Shown here one piece after another: positions 54,432-62,128 of a DNA stretch of 64,000 bases. The stretch's first letter is position 1, and every line of letters begins with the position of its first letter. This DNA comes from a virus: positions 1 through 64,000 of IMG/VR virus record IMGVR_UViG_3300046512_000168; one strand, given 5' to 3'. The translations under genes were made by a program, and so were the position numbers. The notes beneath the pieces were generated by a model, which saw nothing but the letters and a program-made list of their open reading frames with translations, ran no database searches and was not told the origin of the DNA.

Positions 54432-54448
54432 CAGAAAGGTAACAACCA

Positions 54449-54922
54449 ATGACCACCATCTCCCCTGCCCCGCCCAGCAAATGGGCACTCTTTCGCCACT
54501 CGGTGGTCGCGGGGTTCAGGCGCGCCTCGGCCTGGCTCTGGCGGGGCTTTAAAGATTTGTGGGAATTTTTCGCACCCTACGCGCTAGTCCTCGGCGCCAT
54601 TCTTCTTTTCGCCCTGCTCTCGCATCTCGACGATCCGGAGCTGAAGACGCCGCTCAGCATCGTCCGCGTTGTCGTCATAATGACCGGGCTCTGGGGTGTG
54701 GACCTGGCCGCCAAGCGGGCGCAGGCAAAAGCCAATGCCAATTACGCCGATAAGCTCTTCGACTTCGTCATCGAAGATCGGGACGCCTCGATCAGCGTGG
54801 TCACCACCACGTCGCCGGAACTGCTGGCGCTCAAGGACGCCATCCCTGGCTTTCTGGCAGGCCACGCAGCGCTGCAGAAGGAAGTCATAGAGCTGCGGGC
54901 GAAGGTCAAAGCAGATGAGTAA
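54449..54922 (+). CDS. Membrane protein, 157 residues
   Basis: Two transmembrane segments (FFAPYALVLGAILLFALLSH near 40-58 and IVRVVVIMTGLWGVDL near 70-85) flank a short polar loop. The N-terminus is basic and aromatic, the C-terminal third a helical cytoplasmic domain (FVIEDRDASISVVTTTSPEL). Role unknown. Confidence 0.83.
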   Translation: MTTISPAPPSKWALFRHSVVAGFRRASAWLWRGFKDLWEFFAPYALVLGAILLFALLSHLDDPELKTPLSIVRVVVIMTGLWGVDLAAKRAQAKANANYADKLFDFVIEDRDASISVVTTTSPELLALKDAIPGFLAGHAALQKEVIELRAKVKADE

Positions 54923-55244
54923 CGAGCGCGCTATCCAGATCGAGGAGCGGCGCGTAGAGGCCCTGGCCGCTAAATACGCCCCGCCCAAATCCCCCGAATA
55001 CGAAACGTCGACGCCTCGCCTGAAGAAGTTCGGTGGCGACATGCTGAATATCTCCTACCCGGAGATGGTGCAGCTCTCCGAAACGCTTGCGTTTCATCTG
55101 CACGCCGTTGCCGGTGTCACCGTCGGCCCCCACGACCTGGCCTCGGCCTTCTTCAAGACCGTCGAGACTATGAACTCCCTTCCAACTGAGAAGCCTGCCG
55201 AGAACACCTCTTCGGACAGGCGTAGCAAAGGAAATACCTGGTGA
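54915..55244 (+). CDS. Unknown protein with N-terminal RAIQIEE, 109 residues
   Basis: MSNERAIQIEERRVEALAAK opens with the shared motif followed by acidic residues. The middle (NISYPEMVQLSETLAFHLHA) is helical. The tail is polar. It overlaps the preceding gene by 8 bases and thyX by 4, so it is translated together with thyX. Confidence 0.82.
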   Translation: MSNERAIQIEERRVEALAAKYAPPKSPEYETSTPRLKKFGGDMLNISYPEMVQLSETLAFHLHAVAGVTVGPHDLASAFFKTVETMNSLPTEKPAENTSSDRRSKGNTW

Positions 55245-56149
55245 CTATTGAACTCGTAACCAAGCCCTGGGTGGGCGTCCTGGCGCAGCCGCAGCTCAAT
55301 CTCGGCGTGATGGAGGCTTTCGCGGAAGAGCACGGCCTCGAAGAATTCGCCGGTGACTTCGGCGACCGCCCTGACACGCCGATCGGCCGCATCTTTCAGG
55401 CGCTCGAACGCGACGACGAAGCTTCGCACGCCGACCTCTTAACGGAATTCTCCGGCCGCTTCTGCTACCGCGCTTGGGACAAGGGCCGCTCAACCGGCGA
55501 ATACCTGAAGAACATCATCAGCGAGCGCCACGGAAGCGTACTTGCCCACTCGAACGTCTCCTTCATCATCACCGGCGTCTCGCGTTCCCTCACCCACGAG
55601 CTGGTCCGCCACCACGTCGGTACCAACCCGTCGCAGGAAAGCCAGCGCTACGTCACGGCCGAGGGTGGCGAGATCGAGATCGTCGGCTTCAAGGCCAATC
55701 GCGCCGTGGTACCACCGCTGATCATGAAGATGGCGGAGAACCCAGAGCTGATGACGCCTCGCGGCGAGAGCGTTGTCCTCACAGACTTCCTGGCGCACTA
55801 CGAGAACGCGCTGGACAGTTATCAGATTTGGCTTGACCGGCTGAAGGGCTCGATGTCTGCGCGCTTCGAAGACAACAAGACAATCGTCAAGAAGCGAGCC
55901 CAGGAAGCCGCCCGCTGCTTCCTTCCGAATGCGTCCGAGACGCGACTTGTGTGGACGATGAACCTGCGCGCCGCACGCAACGTCATCGAGCAGCGCGGCA
56001 ATCCAGGGGCCGATCTCGAAATTCGGCGCCTGGCCGTCGCGTTCACCCCGGAATTGAAACGCGTTGCACCGGAGACGTTCTTCGATTGCGAAGTCTACAC
56101 CGCCGCCGACGGCTTCGAGGCCGTGCGGGTGGAATACTCGAAGGTCTAA
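55241..56149 (+). CDS. thyX: Flavin-dependent thymidylate synthase
   Basis: 302-residue ThyX, making dTMP from dUMP with FAD, NADPH and methylene-tetrahydrofolate. The family motif is present as RHHVGTNPSQESQRY near 123-137 (consensus RHRxxSxxxxSxR, with His for the second Arg). FSGRFCYRAWDKGRSTGEYL and WTMNLRAARNVIEQRGNPGAD also match. It uses the dUMP that the dUTPase produces. GTG start with AAGGAAA upstream. LKRVAP near the C-terminus is palindrome-encoded. Confidence 0.94.
   Translation: MTIELVTKPWVGVLAQPQLNLGVMEAFAEEHGLEEFAGDFGDRPDTPIGRIFQALERDDEASHADLLTEFSGRFCYRAWDKGRSTGEYLKNIISERHGSVLAHSNVSFIITGVSRSLTHELVRHHVGTNPSQESQRYVTAEGGEIEIVGFKANRAVVPPLIMKMAENPELMTPRGESVVLTDFLAHYENALDSYQIWLDRLKGSMSARFEDNKTIVKKRAQEAARCFLPNASETRLVWTMNLRAARNVIEQRGNPGADLEIRRLAVAFTPELKRVAPETFFDCEVYTAADGFEAVRVEYSKV
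56054..56069. repeat. Dispersed palindrome (TTGAAAC arm), coding
   Basis: TTGAAACGCGTTGCAC in thyX, encoding LKRVA. Confidence 0.8.
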
Positions 56150-56153
56150 GACG

Positions 56154-56432
56154 ATGCAGCTTGGCGACAACACGAATTTTACATCGTTCTATGATACGGC
56201 ACAGAATTTCGTGAAGTTGGCGCAGTGTGGCGACGTGATGACGGGCACAGTCCTCTATCACCAAGGCCACGCAGTCGCCCGCATCGTCGACGATCGGCAC
56301 ATGCAGATCACGACGCGGAAGGACCTGCCGGCAGCAACGCATGGTCTGGCTGGCGTCGTCGGGCACGTCGCCAAGCGCAGCGGTATGCTTTTGATAAACA
56401 AAGACTTAAAGGAGCAAGCGACGCACATCTAA
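56154..56432 (+). CDS. Unknown protein, 92 residues
   Basis: NFTSFYDTAQNFVKLAQCGD then VLYHQGHAVARIVDDRHMQI: beta-rich core with a basic C-terminus (GHVAKRSGMLLINKDLKEQA). Four bases after thyX. No family recognised. Confidence 0.78.
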   Translation: MQLGDNTNFTSFYDTAQNFVKLAQCGDVMTGTVLYHQGHAVARIVDDRHMQITTRKDLPAATHGLAGVVGHVAKRSGMLLINKDLKEQATHI

Positions 56433-56447
56433 GACGCAAATTCTTGG

Positions 56448-56463
56448 TGCAACGCGTTGCAGG
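56448..56463. repeat. Dispersed palindrome (GC centre)
   Basis: GTGCAACGCGTTGCAG, directly before a terminator. Confidence 0.93.
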
Positions 56464-56508
56464 AAAACCTCGGCCGGGCCCATCCACCCCTGCCGGGGTT
56501 TTCTTTTT
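56464..56508 (+). terminator. Rho-independent terminator after thyX operon
   Basis: AAAACCTCGGC/GCCGGGGTTTT stem (one G-T pair), then CTTTTT. Confidence 0.88.
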
Positions 56509-56742
56509 GTGCACCGCACATTTTTTCTTAAAATCGCTGGAACCAAATTTATCGGCGTGCGTTTATAGCCCGTTATGCCTGCACTTGAGGGACGCACTGA
56601 TCCAAAATAGCTAGGTAAAACATAGTTGTAGACTCAACAGGTCTAAGTTATATTCACCGCGTCCACTTTTGCGCGTAGCATGCGAGTGGCAGGCATTCGG
56701 ACAGTCCCATTGGGAGGGCTGCTCCCGGAAGAAGGGGTTTAA

Positions 56743-57204
56743 ATGCTAATGATCAAGTACCATCGTCAGCCCGCAAAGGGCGATGAGAATGACTTGCAGA
56801 CCATCCTGAAAGACCCGGAGACGAAGGACTACCAGGACCTGCGCGACCGCGCAGCCTATGTCTACATCACCGGCACATTTCCGACGCATCTCCGCTCGTA
56901 CATGATGAGCCTGCTGCGCATAGGGACTGCGTACAGTTTGAAACCCGTTGCACTGGATGGCAGATCGGGTTCCATGGAGCTGACGCCTGAAGTGCGGAAG
57001 GCCCTCGACCTCGAAGATCACCCGATGGTTTCGCGCACGCGCGACTTCGTCAACGAAGGATACAAGATTTTCTTTCAGCGCGACGTAAACGAGCGCCGAC
57101 CATACTCCAAGGTCCTGCTTTACAAGAAGGACGGCGGGGTCATGCACAAGCTCGTCGTCCAGGCCGACGGCTCCATACTCGAAGGCTGGCCAACTCGTTC
57201 GTAA
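56743..57204 (+). CDS. Unknown protein, 153 residues
   Basis: KYHRQPAKGDENDLQTILKD, then YVYITGTFPTHLRSYMMSLL; a palindrome encodes SLKPVALDG near 66. The C-terminal half (FVNEGYKIFFQRDVNERRPY) is basic and beta-rich. Start has GAAGGGG upstream. Function unknown. Confidence 0.82.
   Translation: MLMIKYHRQPAKGDENDLQTILKDPETKDYQDLRDRAAYVYITGTFPTHLRSYMMSLLRIGTAYSLKPVALDGRSGSMELTPEVRKALDLEDHPMVSRTRDFVNEGYKIFFQRDVNERRPYSKVLLYKKDGGVMHKLVVQADGSILEGWPTRS
56938..56953. repeat. Dispersed palindrome (TTGAAAC arm), coding
   Basis: TTGAAACCCGTTGCAC, encoding LKPVA. Confidence 0.8.
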
Positions 57205-57210
57205 TATTAT

Positions 57211-57239
57211 TTGACAAACACTTACACTTGTGGCACTGT
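57211..57239 (+). promoter_or_regulatory. Early-type promoter, divergent -10
   Basis: -35 TTGACA, spacer AACACTTACACTTGTGG, -10 CACTGT. Confidence 0.8.
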
Positions 57240-57270
57240 ATAAGTATAACAAACCACAGGTGTCAGAACC

Positions 57271-57660
57271 ATGTCAAATTCGGTCGTAACGACCAAGATA
57301 GGGGTGCGGACAGACGCACCCCATATTCCCGCACGCGGCTCGAAGGCGTATAAGCTACTCTCGCATCTTCTGAGGGGAGTCGAGATCGATGCCGGGTACG
57401 CTTACCTGGAGCTCAATCTTCCGACCTTACAGGCCAGAGCATCCGAATTGCGCAAACTCGGCTGGCCTGTGCGTGCACTCGAACGCCCCCATCCCAGGTT
57501 GATTAACGAAAAGACTGTGTACTATCTTCTCGATGCAACTTTTCGCCAATGGATTGCGGAAAATTCTGATAAGCATCCGAACGAGTACCCAGGGCTAGAG
57601 GGTCGAGGCAAGTACATTCCGCAGCGTGACGAAGGCACCGGAAATGGGGGTGGGCCTTGA
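57271..57660 (+). CDS. HTH domain protein (HTH_39-like), 129 residues
   Basis: SKAYKLLSHLLRGVEIDAGY then LPTLQARASELRKLGWPVRA is the helix-turn-helix pattern of small phage regulators that end in RxSELRxxGWPI. The C-terminus (YYLLDATFRQWIAENSDK) is a wing plus helix. Probably binds DNA. First gene of its promoter; overlaps the next gene by 4 bases. Confidence 0.85.
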   Translation: MSNSVVTTKIGVRTDAPHIPARGSKAYKLLSHLLRGVEIDAGYAYLELNLPTLQARASELRKLGWPVRALERPHPRLINEKTVYYLLDATFRQWIAENSDKHPNEYPGLEGRGKYIPQRDEGTGNGGGP

Positions 57661-58271
57661 TTGAGTGGATAGCAAGCATAGTACCAAATACACCACAAAC
57701 GAGATGGGCATTGGACGAGTTCATTACCTTGACTGCATTATTCGCCAGCGCCGCATTCGGTATATGGTACATTGTTCGAGCGATAGAGCGGCACACGCGC
57801 CGCATCATGACCGCCAATATTGAAAATCCGAGCAGACCATTTACTGTATCATTTTCGCCCGATGCCCCCGGTCTGCAGGACGCTTACCGCGTCGACGCCT
57901 GGGTCCGTTGCACCCCGCTTGAGGCACTATTTTTCAACCCCTCCTCTAAGAGGTGGCAGGGTTACCGGCAGATCGCCGGTCTCGGCTCTGCCTTCGTCAA
58001 CGGCGCCCTGGTCACATTCCGAGCAGTACCGACCGGCGTGTCGGAAGACTTCCTGGCCGAACTGACCGAGGCCGCCGAGGATGGCTTAATCCCTCCCGAT
58101 CTCCTCTCTCGCCTGGCAGACATGGACCCTAATGAGGTCTTCTCTCTTGTCGAGGCGATGGGCCTTGTCCGACAATTCAACACTGCACTTGAGGCGGCTG
58201 CCCAGCCAGAGACTCCGGAGCCGATACTGTCGGCCTTCCGCATCCAGCGTCGCGCCATCGATCTCGACTGA
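57657..58271 (+). CDS. Membrane-linked protein with RRAIDL tail, 204 residues
   Basis: TTG start within the TTGA overlap, preceded by a purine run. One transmembrane helix (FITLTALFASAAFGIWYIV, about 22-40), a beta-rich domain (WVRCTPLEALFFNPSSKRWQ) and an acidic helical domain. The C-terminus SAFRIQRRAIDLD has the shared motif with no overlapping gene after it. Confidence 0.8.
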   Translation: MIEWIASIVPNTPQTRWALDEFITLTALFASAAFGIWYIVRAIERHTRRIMTANIENPSRPFTVSFSPDAPGLQDAYRVDAWVRCTPLEALFFNPSSKRWQGYRQIAGLGSAFVNGALVTFRAVPTGVSEDFLAELTEAAEDGLIPPDLLSRLADMDPNEVFSLVEAMGLVRQFNTALEAAAQPETPEPILSAFRIQRRAIDLD

Positions 58272-58276
58272 GAAAA

Positions 58277-58292
58277 TTGCAACGCGTTGCAA
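58277..58292. repeat. Dispersed palindrome (GC centre, perfect)
   Basis: TTGCAACGCGTTGCAA, five bases after a stop, upstream of the portal gene. Confidence 0.97.
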
Positions 58293-58293
58293 A

Positions 58294-58322
58294 CTGTAGC
58301 CGCGTAAACGCTACAGACACTT
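58294..58322 (+). promoter_or_regulatory. CTACA motif in an inverted repeat, candidate late promoter
   Basis: CTACAGACACTT at 58311; GCTACAG pairs with an upstream CTGTAGC across 9 bases. 76 bases before the portal start. Confidence 0.4.
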
Positions 58323-58386
58323 GTGGGTTTCAGCTTCGCGGAGTATGGTGCGCCAGTTTTCAGCATCAAAGTAGCGAGGCCCGATC

Positions 58387-60162
58387 GTGGCAGATGAGCC
58401 GAACATCCGCAAACGGACCCGAACCGAAACGCGCCGCGTGCCTCCGTCTAGGGACGTAAAGGGCAGCGTCGAAGTCCGGATGAAGGAATTCGTCAATACC
58501 CAGTCGCTCGCAGACCCGTTTGACGGCTATTATTCGACCGGCGTTGGGCATGCAAACGACGTGCTGCAGCCGCCGTATAATCCGTACTCACTGGCCCGCC
58601 TCCCCTACGAGAATTCCGCCCTGCTCGGCTGCATCGACGCTATGGTGCGCAATTGCCACGGCCACGGCTGGCAGCTCGAATATATCGGGCCCGACGGCCA
58701 GGAAAAAAGCTCCGGCGCAGAGGCCGAGAAGAAAATTCTCGAAAAGCTGCTGAAGTTCCCGAACGACCAGTATTCCCTGCAGGAGCTGGCCGAGCGTGCC
58801 CGCTTCGACAAGGAAAGCATGGGCTATTTCTGCATCGAGGCACCGCGCGATCGCAAGGGACGCGTAACGTCGCTCTTCCACATCCCGGCGCAGACCATGC
58901 GCATCACCACCCGTGACGTCGAAGAGACAGAAGTCGAGGTCAAGCTTCCGCGTGACGGGGCCGACACTTCTAAGATCAAGCGCCGCTTCCGCCGTTTTGT
59001 GCAGATCGTCAACGAGAAGAAGGTCTACTTCAAGGAATTTGGCGACCCGCGCCGGATCGACCCGGCAACCGGTAAGGTCAATGACGCGCTAAGCATCGAT
59101 CAGCAGGCGACCGAGATCATCTATTCCGGCGTCTATTTCCCGACGTCCCCCTACGGCGTGCCGCGCTGGATAAACCAGCTCCCGTCGATCATGGGCGCAC
59201 GCCAGGCCGAGCTGACGAACTACGACTTCTTCAAGGACAACGCGATCCCGGCCTTGGCCGTGCTTGTCTCGGGCGGCGTGCTGACGCAGCAGTCGATGGA
59301 AATGATCGAGGATCAGTTGACCTCTATCAAGGGCCGGCAGGCCACGCACCGTATGGTCATCCTCGAAGCGCGCGGCGACGAAGACCTCGCATCCCAGGAC
59401 GGCCAGGTGCCAATCCCGCGCATCGAGCTCAAGCCGCTTCGCGATGCCCAGCAGAAAGACGCTTTGTTCGCCGAGTACGAAGTTGCCTCCGAGCAAAAGG
59501 TTCGTTCTGCTTTCCGGCTACCGCCGCTCTTCGTCGGCCGCTCCCAGGACATCACCTTCGCGTCCGCGCAGACCTCCTATGAGGTTGCCGAGGGCCAGGT
59601 GTTCGGTCCCGAGCGCAGGCAGTTCGACAGCATGATGGACCTGCACGTCCTCGGCTCCTATGACGCCAAGTTCTGGGCATTCCGCTCGCAGCAGGCGAAG
59701 ATCACCGACCCGTCGGCTGTCGTCAACGCGATGACGGCGTTCAACGATCTTGGCGCGATGACCCCGAATATCGCTATCGCCCTCGCCAACGAGTATTTCG
59801 ATCTTGAGCTGGAGAAGATCAAGGAAGACTGGGGCAACTGGCCGTTCGAGATCGTCAAGAACCTCGCCAGCGCCGGCAAGCTCGAAGGCTCTCAGGTTAT
59901 CGAACGGAAGATCACGGTCAACGCAGACGGCTCGAAGACGGATGCCAACGGCAATCTTATCGAGGCTGCCCCGCAGCCGAAGGGCGGTTTCGCGCAGGAC
60001 AATGGCAAGACGCCGGCAAACGACGACACCCCGAAAGACAAGGCTCCGCCCAAGGCCAAAAAAGTCGCCGATGAGGCAACTCTTGTTGCCGTCAGCGTCG
60101 CCATGAGGGACCTGCACGACATCTTGCGGACCAATGCCGATGCTCAGCCTGCTACCGCTTGA
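58387..60162 (+). CDS. Portal protein (PBSX type)
   Basis: 591-residue portal, the dodecameric ring through which DNA enters and leaves the capsid. Matches include PYNPYSLARLPYENSALLGC, the clip/crown region VEVKLPRDG, SPYGVPRWINQLPSIMGARQ, VASEQKVRSAFRLPPLFVGR and SYEVAEGQVFGPERR, all typical of PBSX-type portals. The GTG-start N-terminus carries NIRKRTRTETRR (about 6-17), the same basic motif as on the small terminase. The C-terminal ~70 residues are disordered and lysine-rich. The next gene starts within its last codons. Confidence 0.93.
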   Translation: MADEPNIRKRTRTETRRVPPSRDVKGSVEVRMKEFVNTQSLADPFDGYYSTGVGHANDVLQPPYNPYSLARLPYENSALLGCIDAMVRNCHGHGWQLEYIGPDGQEKSSGAEAEKKILEKLLKFPNDQYSLQELAERARFDKESMGYFCIEAPRDRKGRVTSLFHIPAQTMRITTRDVEETEVEVKLPRDGADTSKIKRRFRRFVQIVNEKKVYFKEFGDPRRIDPATGKVNDALSIDQQATEIIYSGVYFPTSPYGVPRWINQLPSIMGARQAELTNYDFFKDNAIPALAVLVSGGVLTQQSMEMIEDQLTSIKGRQATHRMVILEARGDEDLASQDGQVPIPRIELKPLRDAQQKDALFAEYEVASEQKVRSAFRLPPLFVGRSQDITFASAQTSYEVAEGQVFGPERRQFDSMMDLHVLGSYDAKFWAFRSQQAKITDPSAVVNAMTAFNDLGAMTPNIAIALANEYFDLELEKIKEDWGNWPFEIVKNLASAGKLEGSQVIERKITVNADGSKTDANGNLIEAAPQPKGGFAQDNGKTPANDDTPKDKAPPKAKKVADEATLVAVSVAMRDLHDILRTNADAQPATA

Positions 60163-61123
60163 GGCGCCGGAAAATTGCAACTGTTGCAGCGACCCGCTTC
60201 TCCTGCGGTGGCACGGCATTGCCCGGACGATGGATTTTCCTGTCACGCTGCAGGTGATGCGCGACGACGGCATATACGACGAGGATGGCGAAGACGCCTT
60301 TCTCGACGATGAGCTGTCCATCGCCGCCGCGCTGTCGGCCGCCTGGTCTACCGCCGTCGCCAAAGTAAGGCCGCTCTTTACGCGCGTCTTCGATGTTGCC
60401 TTCTCGACCGGCAATCTGCAGGCTGCAGTCGACGAGGCCGCTCCGATCATGAACAACCTCTACGCGGGCGCTGCTCCGGAGGTGGAGAAGGCCATCCGCA
60501 ATACGCTGGTCACAGGCGTCAATGCGCTAGGCTCCGGCCATAACGCGCCAGGCGGTGGTGGCGGTGGTGGCGACATCCCAATTATCGACACGCCGTCGGC
60601 ACGCCAGTTCGAGGCCGCCATTCGTGCGGCAACCCGCTACTCGACGAACAACTTCTTCAACACGCAGATCGTGCCAGGCATCATGCGGTCGATCGACACG
60701 GCGTTCCATTCTCTGGACGCGCCGAGCCTTCCTGACCTACAGGCAGAGATCGCCCGCCATTTCCGCACGGTGCCCTACTGGCACCTGATCGCCAACGTCG
60801 CAGCCTCGCGCGGCTACCATTACGGTTACCTGCGCACGATGCAGGCCCGTGGCATTCTCGGCTATCGCTTCGTAGCCGTCATTGACGGGCGCACATCCGC
60901 CATCTGCCGGTCGATGAACGGGCGCGAATTCCTGGTAGCTGACGCGATCAACCTTCTCGACGGCCTCGCCAACGACCCGGACCCAATGGCCAGCAAGACG
61001 CGCACGCCCTGGGTTTCAGCCGAGACTGTCGAAGGCAAGTCCAGCCAGGAGCTGGCGAACATGGGGGTGATGATCCCTCCCCTGCACCCGCGCTGCCGAT
61101 CAACCATCTACCCGATCTATTGA
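60134..61123 (+). CDS. Head morphogenesis protein (SPP1 gp7 / Mu F type)
   Basis: 329-residue minor head protein. The C-terminal domain is diagnostic: YRFVAVIDGRTSAICRSMNG near 244-263 and IPPLHPRCRSTIYPIY at the end. The N-terminus has a cysteine group (NCNCCSD), encoded by a shortened palindrome, and a glycine-rich insert (GGGGGGGDIP). It is usually bound to the portal and may be ejected. Overlaps the portal gene by 29 bases; an ATG six bases downstream is an alternative start. Confidence 0.92.
   Translation: MPMLSLLPLEAPENCNCCSDPLLLRWHGIARTMDFPVTLQVMRDDGIYDEDGEDAFLDDELSIAAALSAAWSTAVAKVRPLFTRVFDVAFSTGNLQAAVDEAAPIMNNLYAGAAPEVEKAIRNTLVTGVNALGSGHNAPGGGGGGGDIPIIDTPSARQFEAAIRAATRYSTNNFFNTQIVPGIMRSIDTAFHSLDAPSLPDLQAEIARHFRTVPYWHLIANVAASRGYHYGYLRTMQARGILGYRFVAVIDGRTSAICRSMNGREFLVADAINLLDGLANDPDPMASKTRTPWVSAETVEGKSSQELANMGVMIPPLHPRCRSTIYPIY
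60175..60189. repeat. Dispersed palindrome, odd-centred, coding
   Basis: TTGCAACTGTTGCAG: arms separated by one base instead of two. Confidence 0.6.
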
Positions 61124-61130
61124 GGACACC

Positions 61131-61637
61131 ATGACAGAGAAATTCGTCTGCGGTCGCTACGAGCAGGAAGTTCGTGGCGGACCCTGGAACTTCCCCGAGC
61201 CGACGCTGCGCGCGGACGGGACATGCTCGCATTGCGGCTCGTTATCCGAGGAGAAGTTCTTCGAGTGCGCCGACGCCGGCATGAAGATCACCCCGACCGA
61301 CAAGAGCTACAAGGCCTATGTCGACGTGCCGGACCCCGACGAAGGCAAGCCGCGCGTCATCTCGACCACTAATTTCGAGCGGGAGGGCTACACCCTCGTC
61401 ACCCCGGAAAACGTCGATAGCCTGCCGCTCGATGACTATGGTCGCCAGCACTACGTCAACGGGCGGACGTGGGTGCAGTTCGCACCGCGCGGGGCGACGA
61501 AGTTCGGGAAGTTCTACTTCCAGCACCTGTCCGAGGCCGGCCGCGACAAGTTCATCGAATATGCCAACGAAAAGAAGTTCAACCTGGCGGAGCCCGGCTA
61601 TTTCTACGCCCGCCCTTATTTCACGAGGCCAGCATGA
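61131..61637 (+). CDS. Conserved phage protein with CxxC, 168 residues
   Basis: WNFPEPTLRADGTCSHCGSL then SEEKFFECADAG is the start of a phage family with a CxxCGS zinc half-site and conserved GKFYFQHLSEAGRDKFIEYA. It lies between head genes, so it may be a head or head-tail accessory; no role proven. Confidence 0.85.
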   Translation: MTEKFVCGRYEQEVRGGPWNFPEPTLRADGTCSHCGSLSEEKFFECADAGMKITPTDKSYKAYVDVPDPDEGKPRVISTTNFEREGYTLVTPENVDSLPLDDYGRQHYVNGRTWVQFAPRGATKFGKFYFQHLSEAGRDKFIEYANEKKFNLAEPGYFYARPYFTRPA

Positions 61638-61954
61638 CCAAGACGCCCATCCTGATGTCCGCAGAAAATCCGACAGGCTGGAAGCTCGAAGACCTTCTGT
61701 CGCAGCTCCGCGACGAAGTCCTGGCGAAGACGAGCAAGATCAAGGATGACGATCGTCCCGTCGCCCAGCGCGTCACCCAGAACAATCGCACCATCCTGCA
61801 GTACCTGACGGCGGCAGAGACCCTGCAGCGAGACAGCCTTGCCGCGCTTGCAACAGTTGCACCGGACCCCGGCCCGCTCTTCAAGCCCCGCATCGGCGTT
61901 GGCTCGGATGGTTTCGACGTGGCAAGCGAACAGCCTGACCCTCTCGGACGATAA
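61634..61954 (+). CDS. Unknown protein among head genes, 106 residues
   Basis: Helical (LEDLLSQLRDEVLAKTSKIK, NNRTILQYLTAAETLQRDSL) with a flexible C-terminus (GVGSDGFDVASEQPDPLGR). ALATVAPD is encoded by the second odd-centred palindrome. 4-base overlap with the preceding gene. Confidence 0.8.
   Translation: MTKTPILMSAENPTGWKLEDLLSQLRDEVLAKTSKIKDDDRPVAQRVTQNNRTILQYLTAAETLQRDSLAALATVAPDPGPLFKPRIGVGSDGFDVASEQPDPLGR
61848..61862. repeat. Dispersed palindrome, odd-centred, coding
   Basis: TTGCAACAGTTGCAC; the core is the reverse complement of that at 60175. Confidence 0.6.
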
Positions 61955-62038
61955 ACCCCTTGCAAGCTAGGTAAATATCGCCTAGACATGTTGGTGACGA
62001 GTCCGGCAATGCCCCGCCCAGATTGGTCACCTCCCTAG

Positions 62039-62079
62039 ACGCCCTCGACGCTGCCCTCGTCGGGGGCGTTTTCATTTTA
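62039..62079 (+). terminator. Rho-independent terminator after portal operon
   Basis: ACGCCCTCGACG/CGTCGGGGGCGT stem (one G-T pair), 7-base loop, then TTTCATTTT. A GGTGAC/GTCACC stem lies just upstream. Confidence 0.92.
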
Positions 62080-62083
62080 GATT

Positions 62084-62099
62084 TTGCAACGCGTTGCAA
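62084..62099. repeat. Dispersed palindrome (GC centre, perfect)
   Basis: TTGCAACGCGTTGCAA between terminator and XkdF-like gene. Confidence 0.97.
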
Positions 62100-62128
62100 T
62101 TTCCTCGCTGGACGCCGATTGACGCAGG

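Larger units (their letters stand above)
56433..56742 (+). other. 310-base region without a gene
   Basis: After the palindrome and terminator the remaining ~230 bases show no early promoter, only a possible TTGTAGAC-N-TTATATT element and a hairpin GGGAG/CTCCC near the next start. It may be a structured leader for the gene at 56743. Confidence 0.5.

Noticed and set aside
13427-57239. Early promoters as a phage RNA polymerase (T7-type) consensus
   Set aside because: The elements keep -35/-10 hexamers with a 17-bp gap, as for sigma-70; no single-subunit RNA polymerase gene is in the window.
60174-61123. Cysteine cluster NCNCCSD as a functional metal site in the head protein
   Set aside because: It is exactly the part encoded by the shortened palindrome read in another frame, so it may be incidental.
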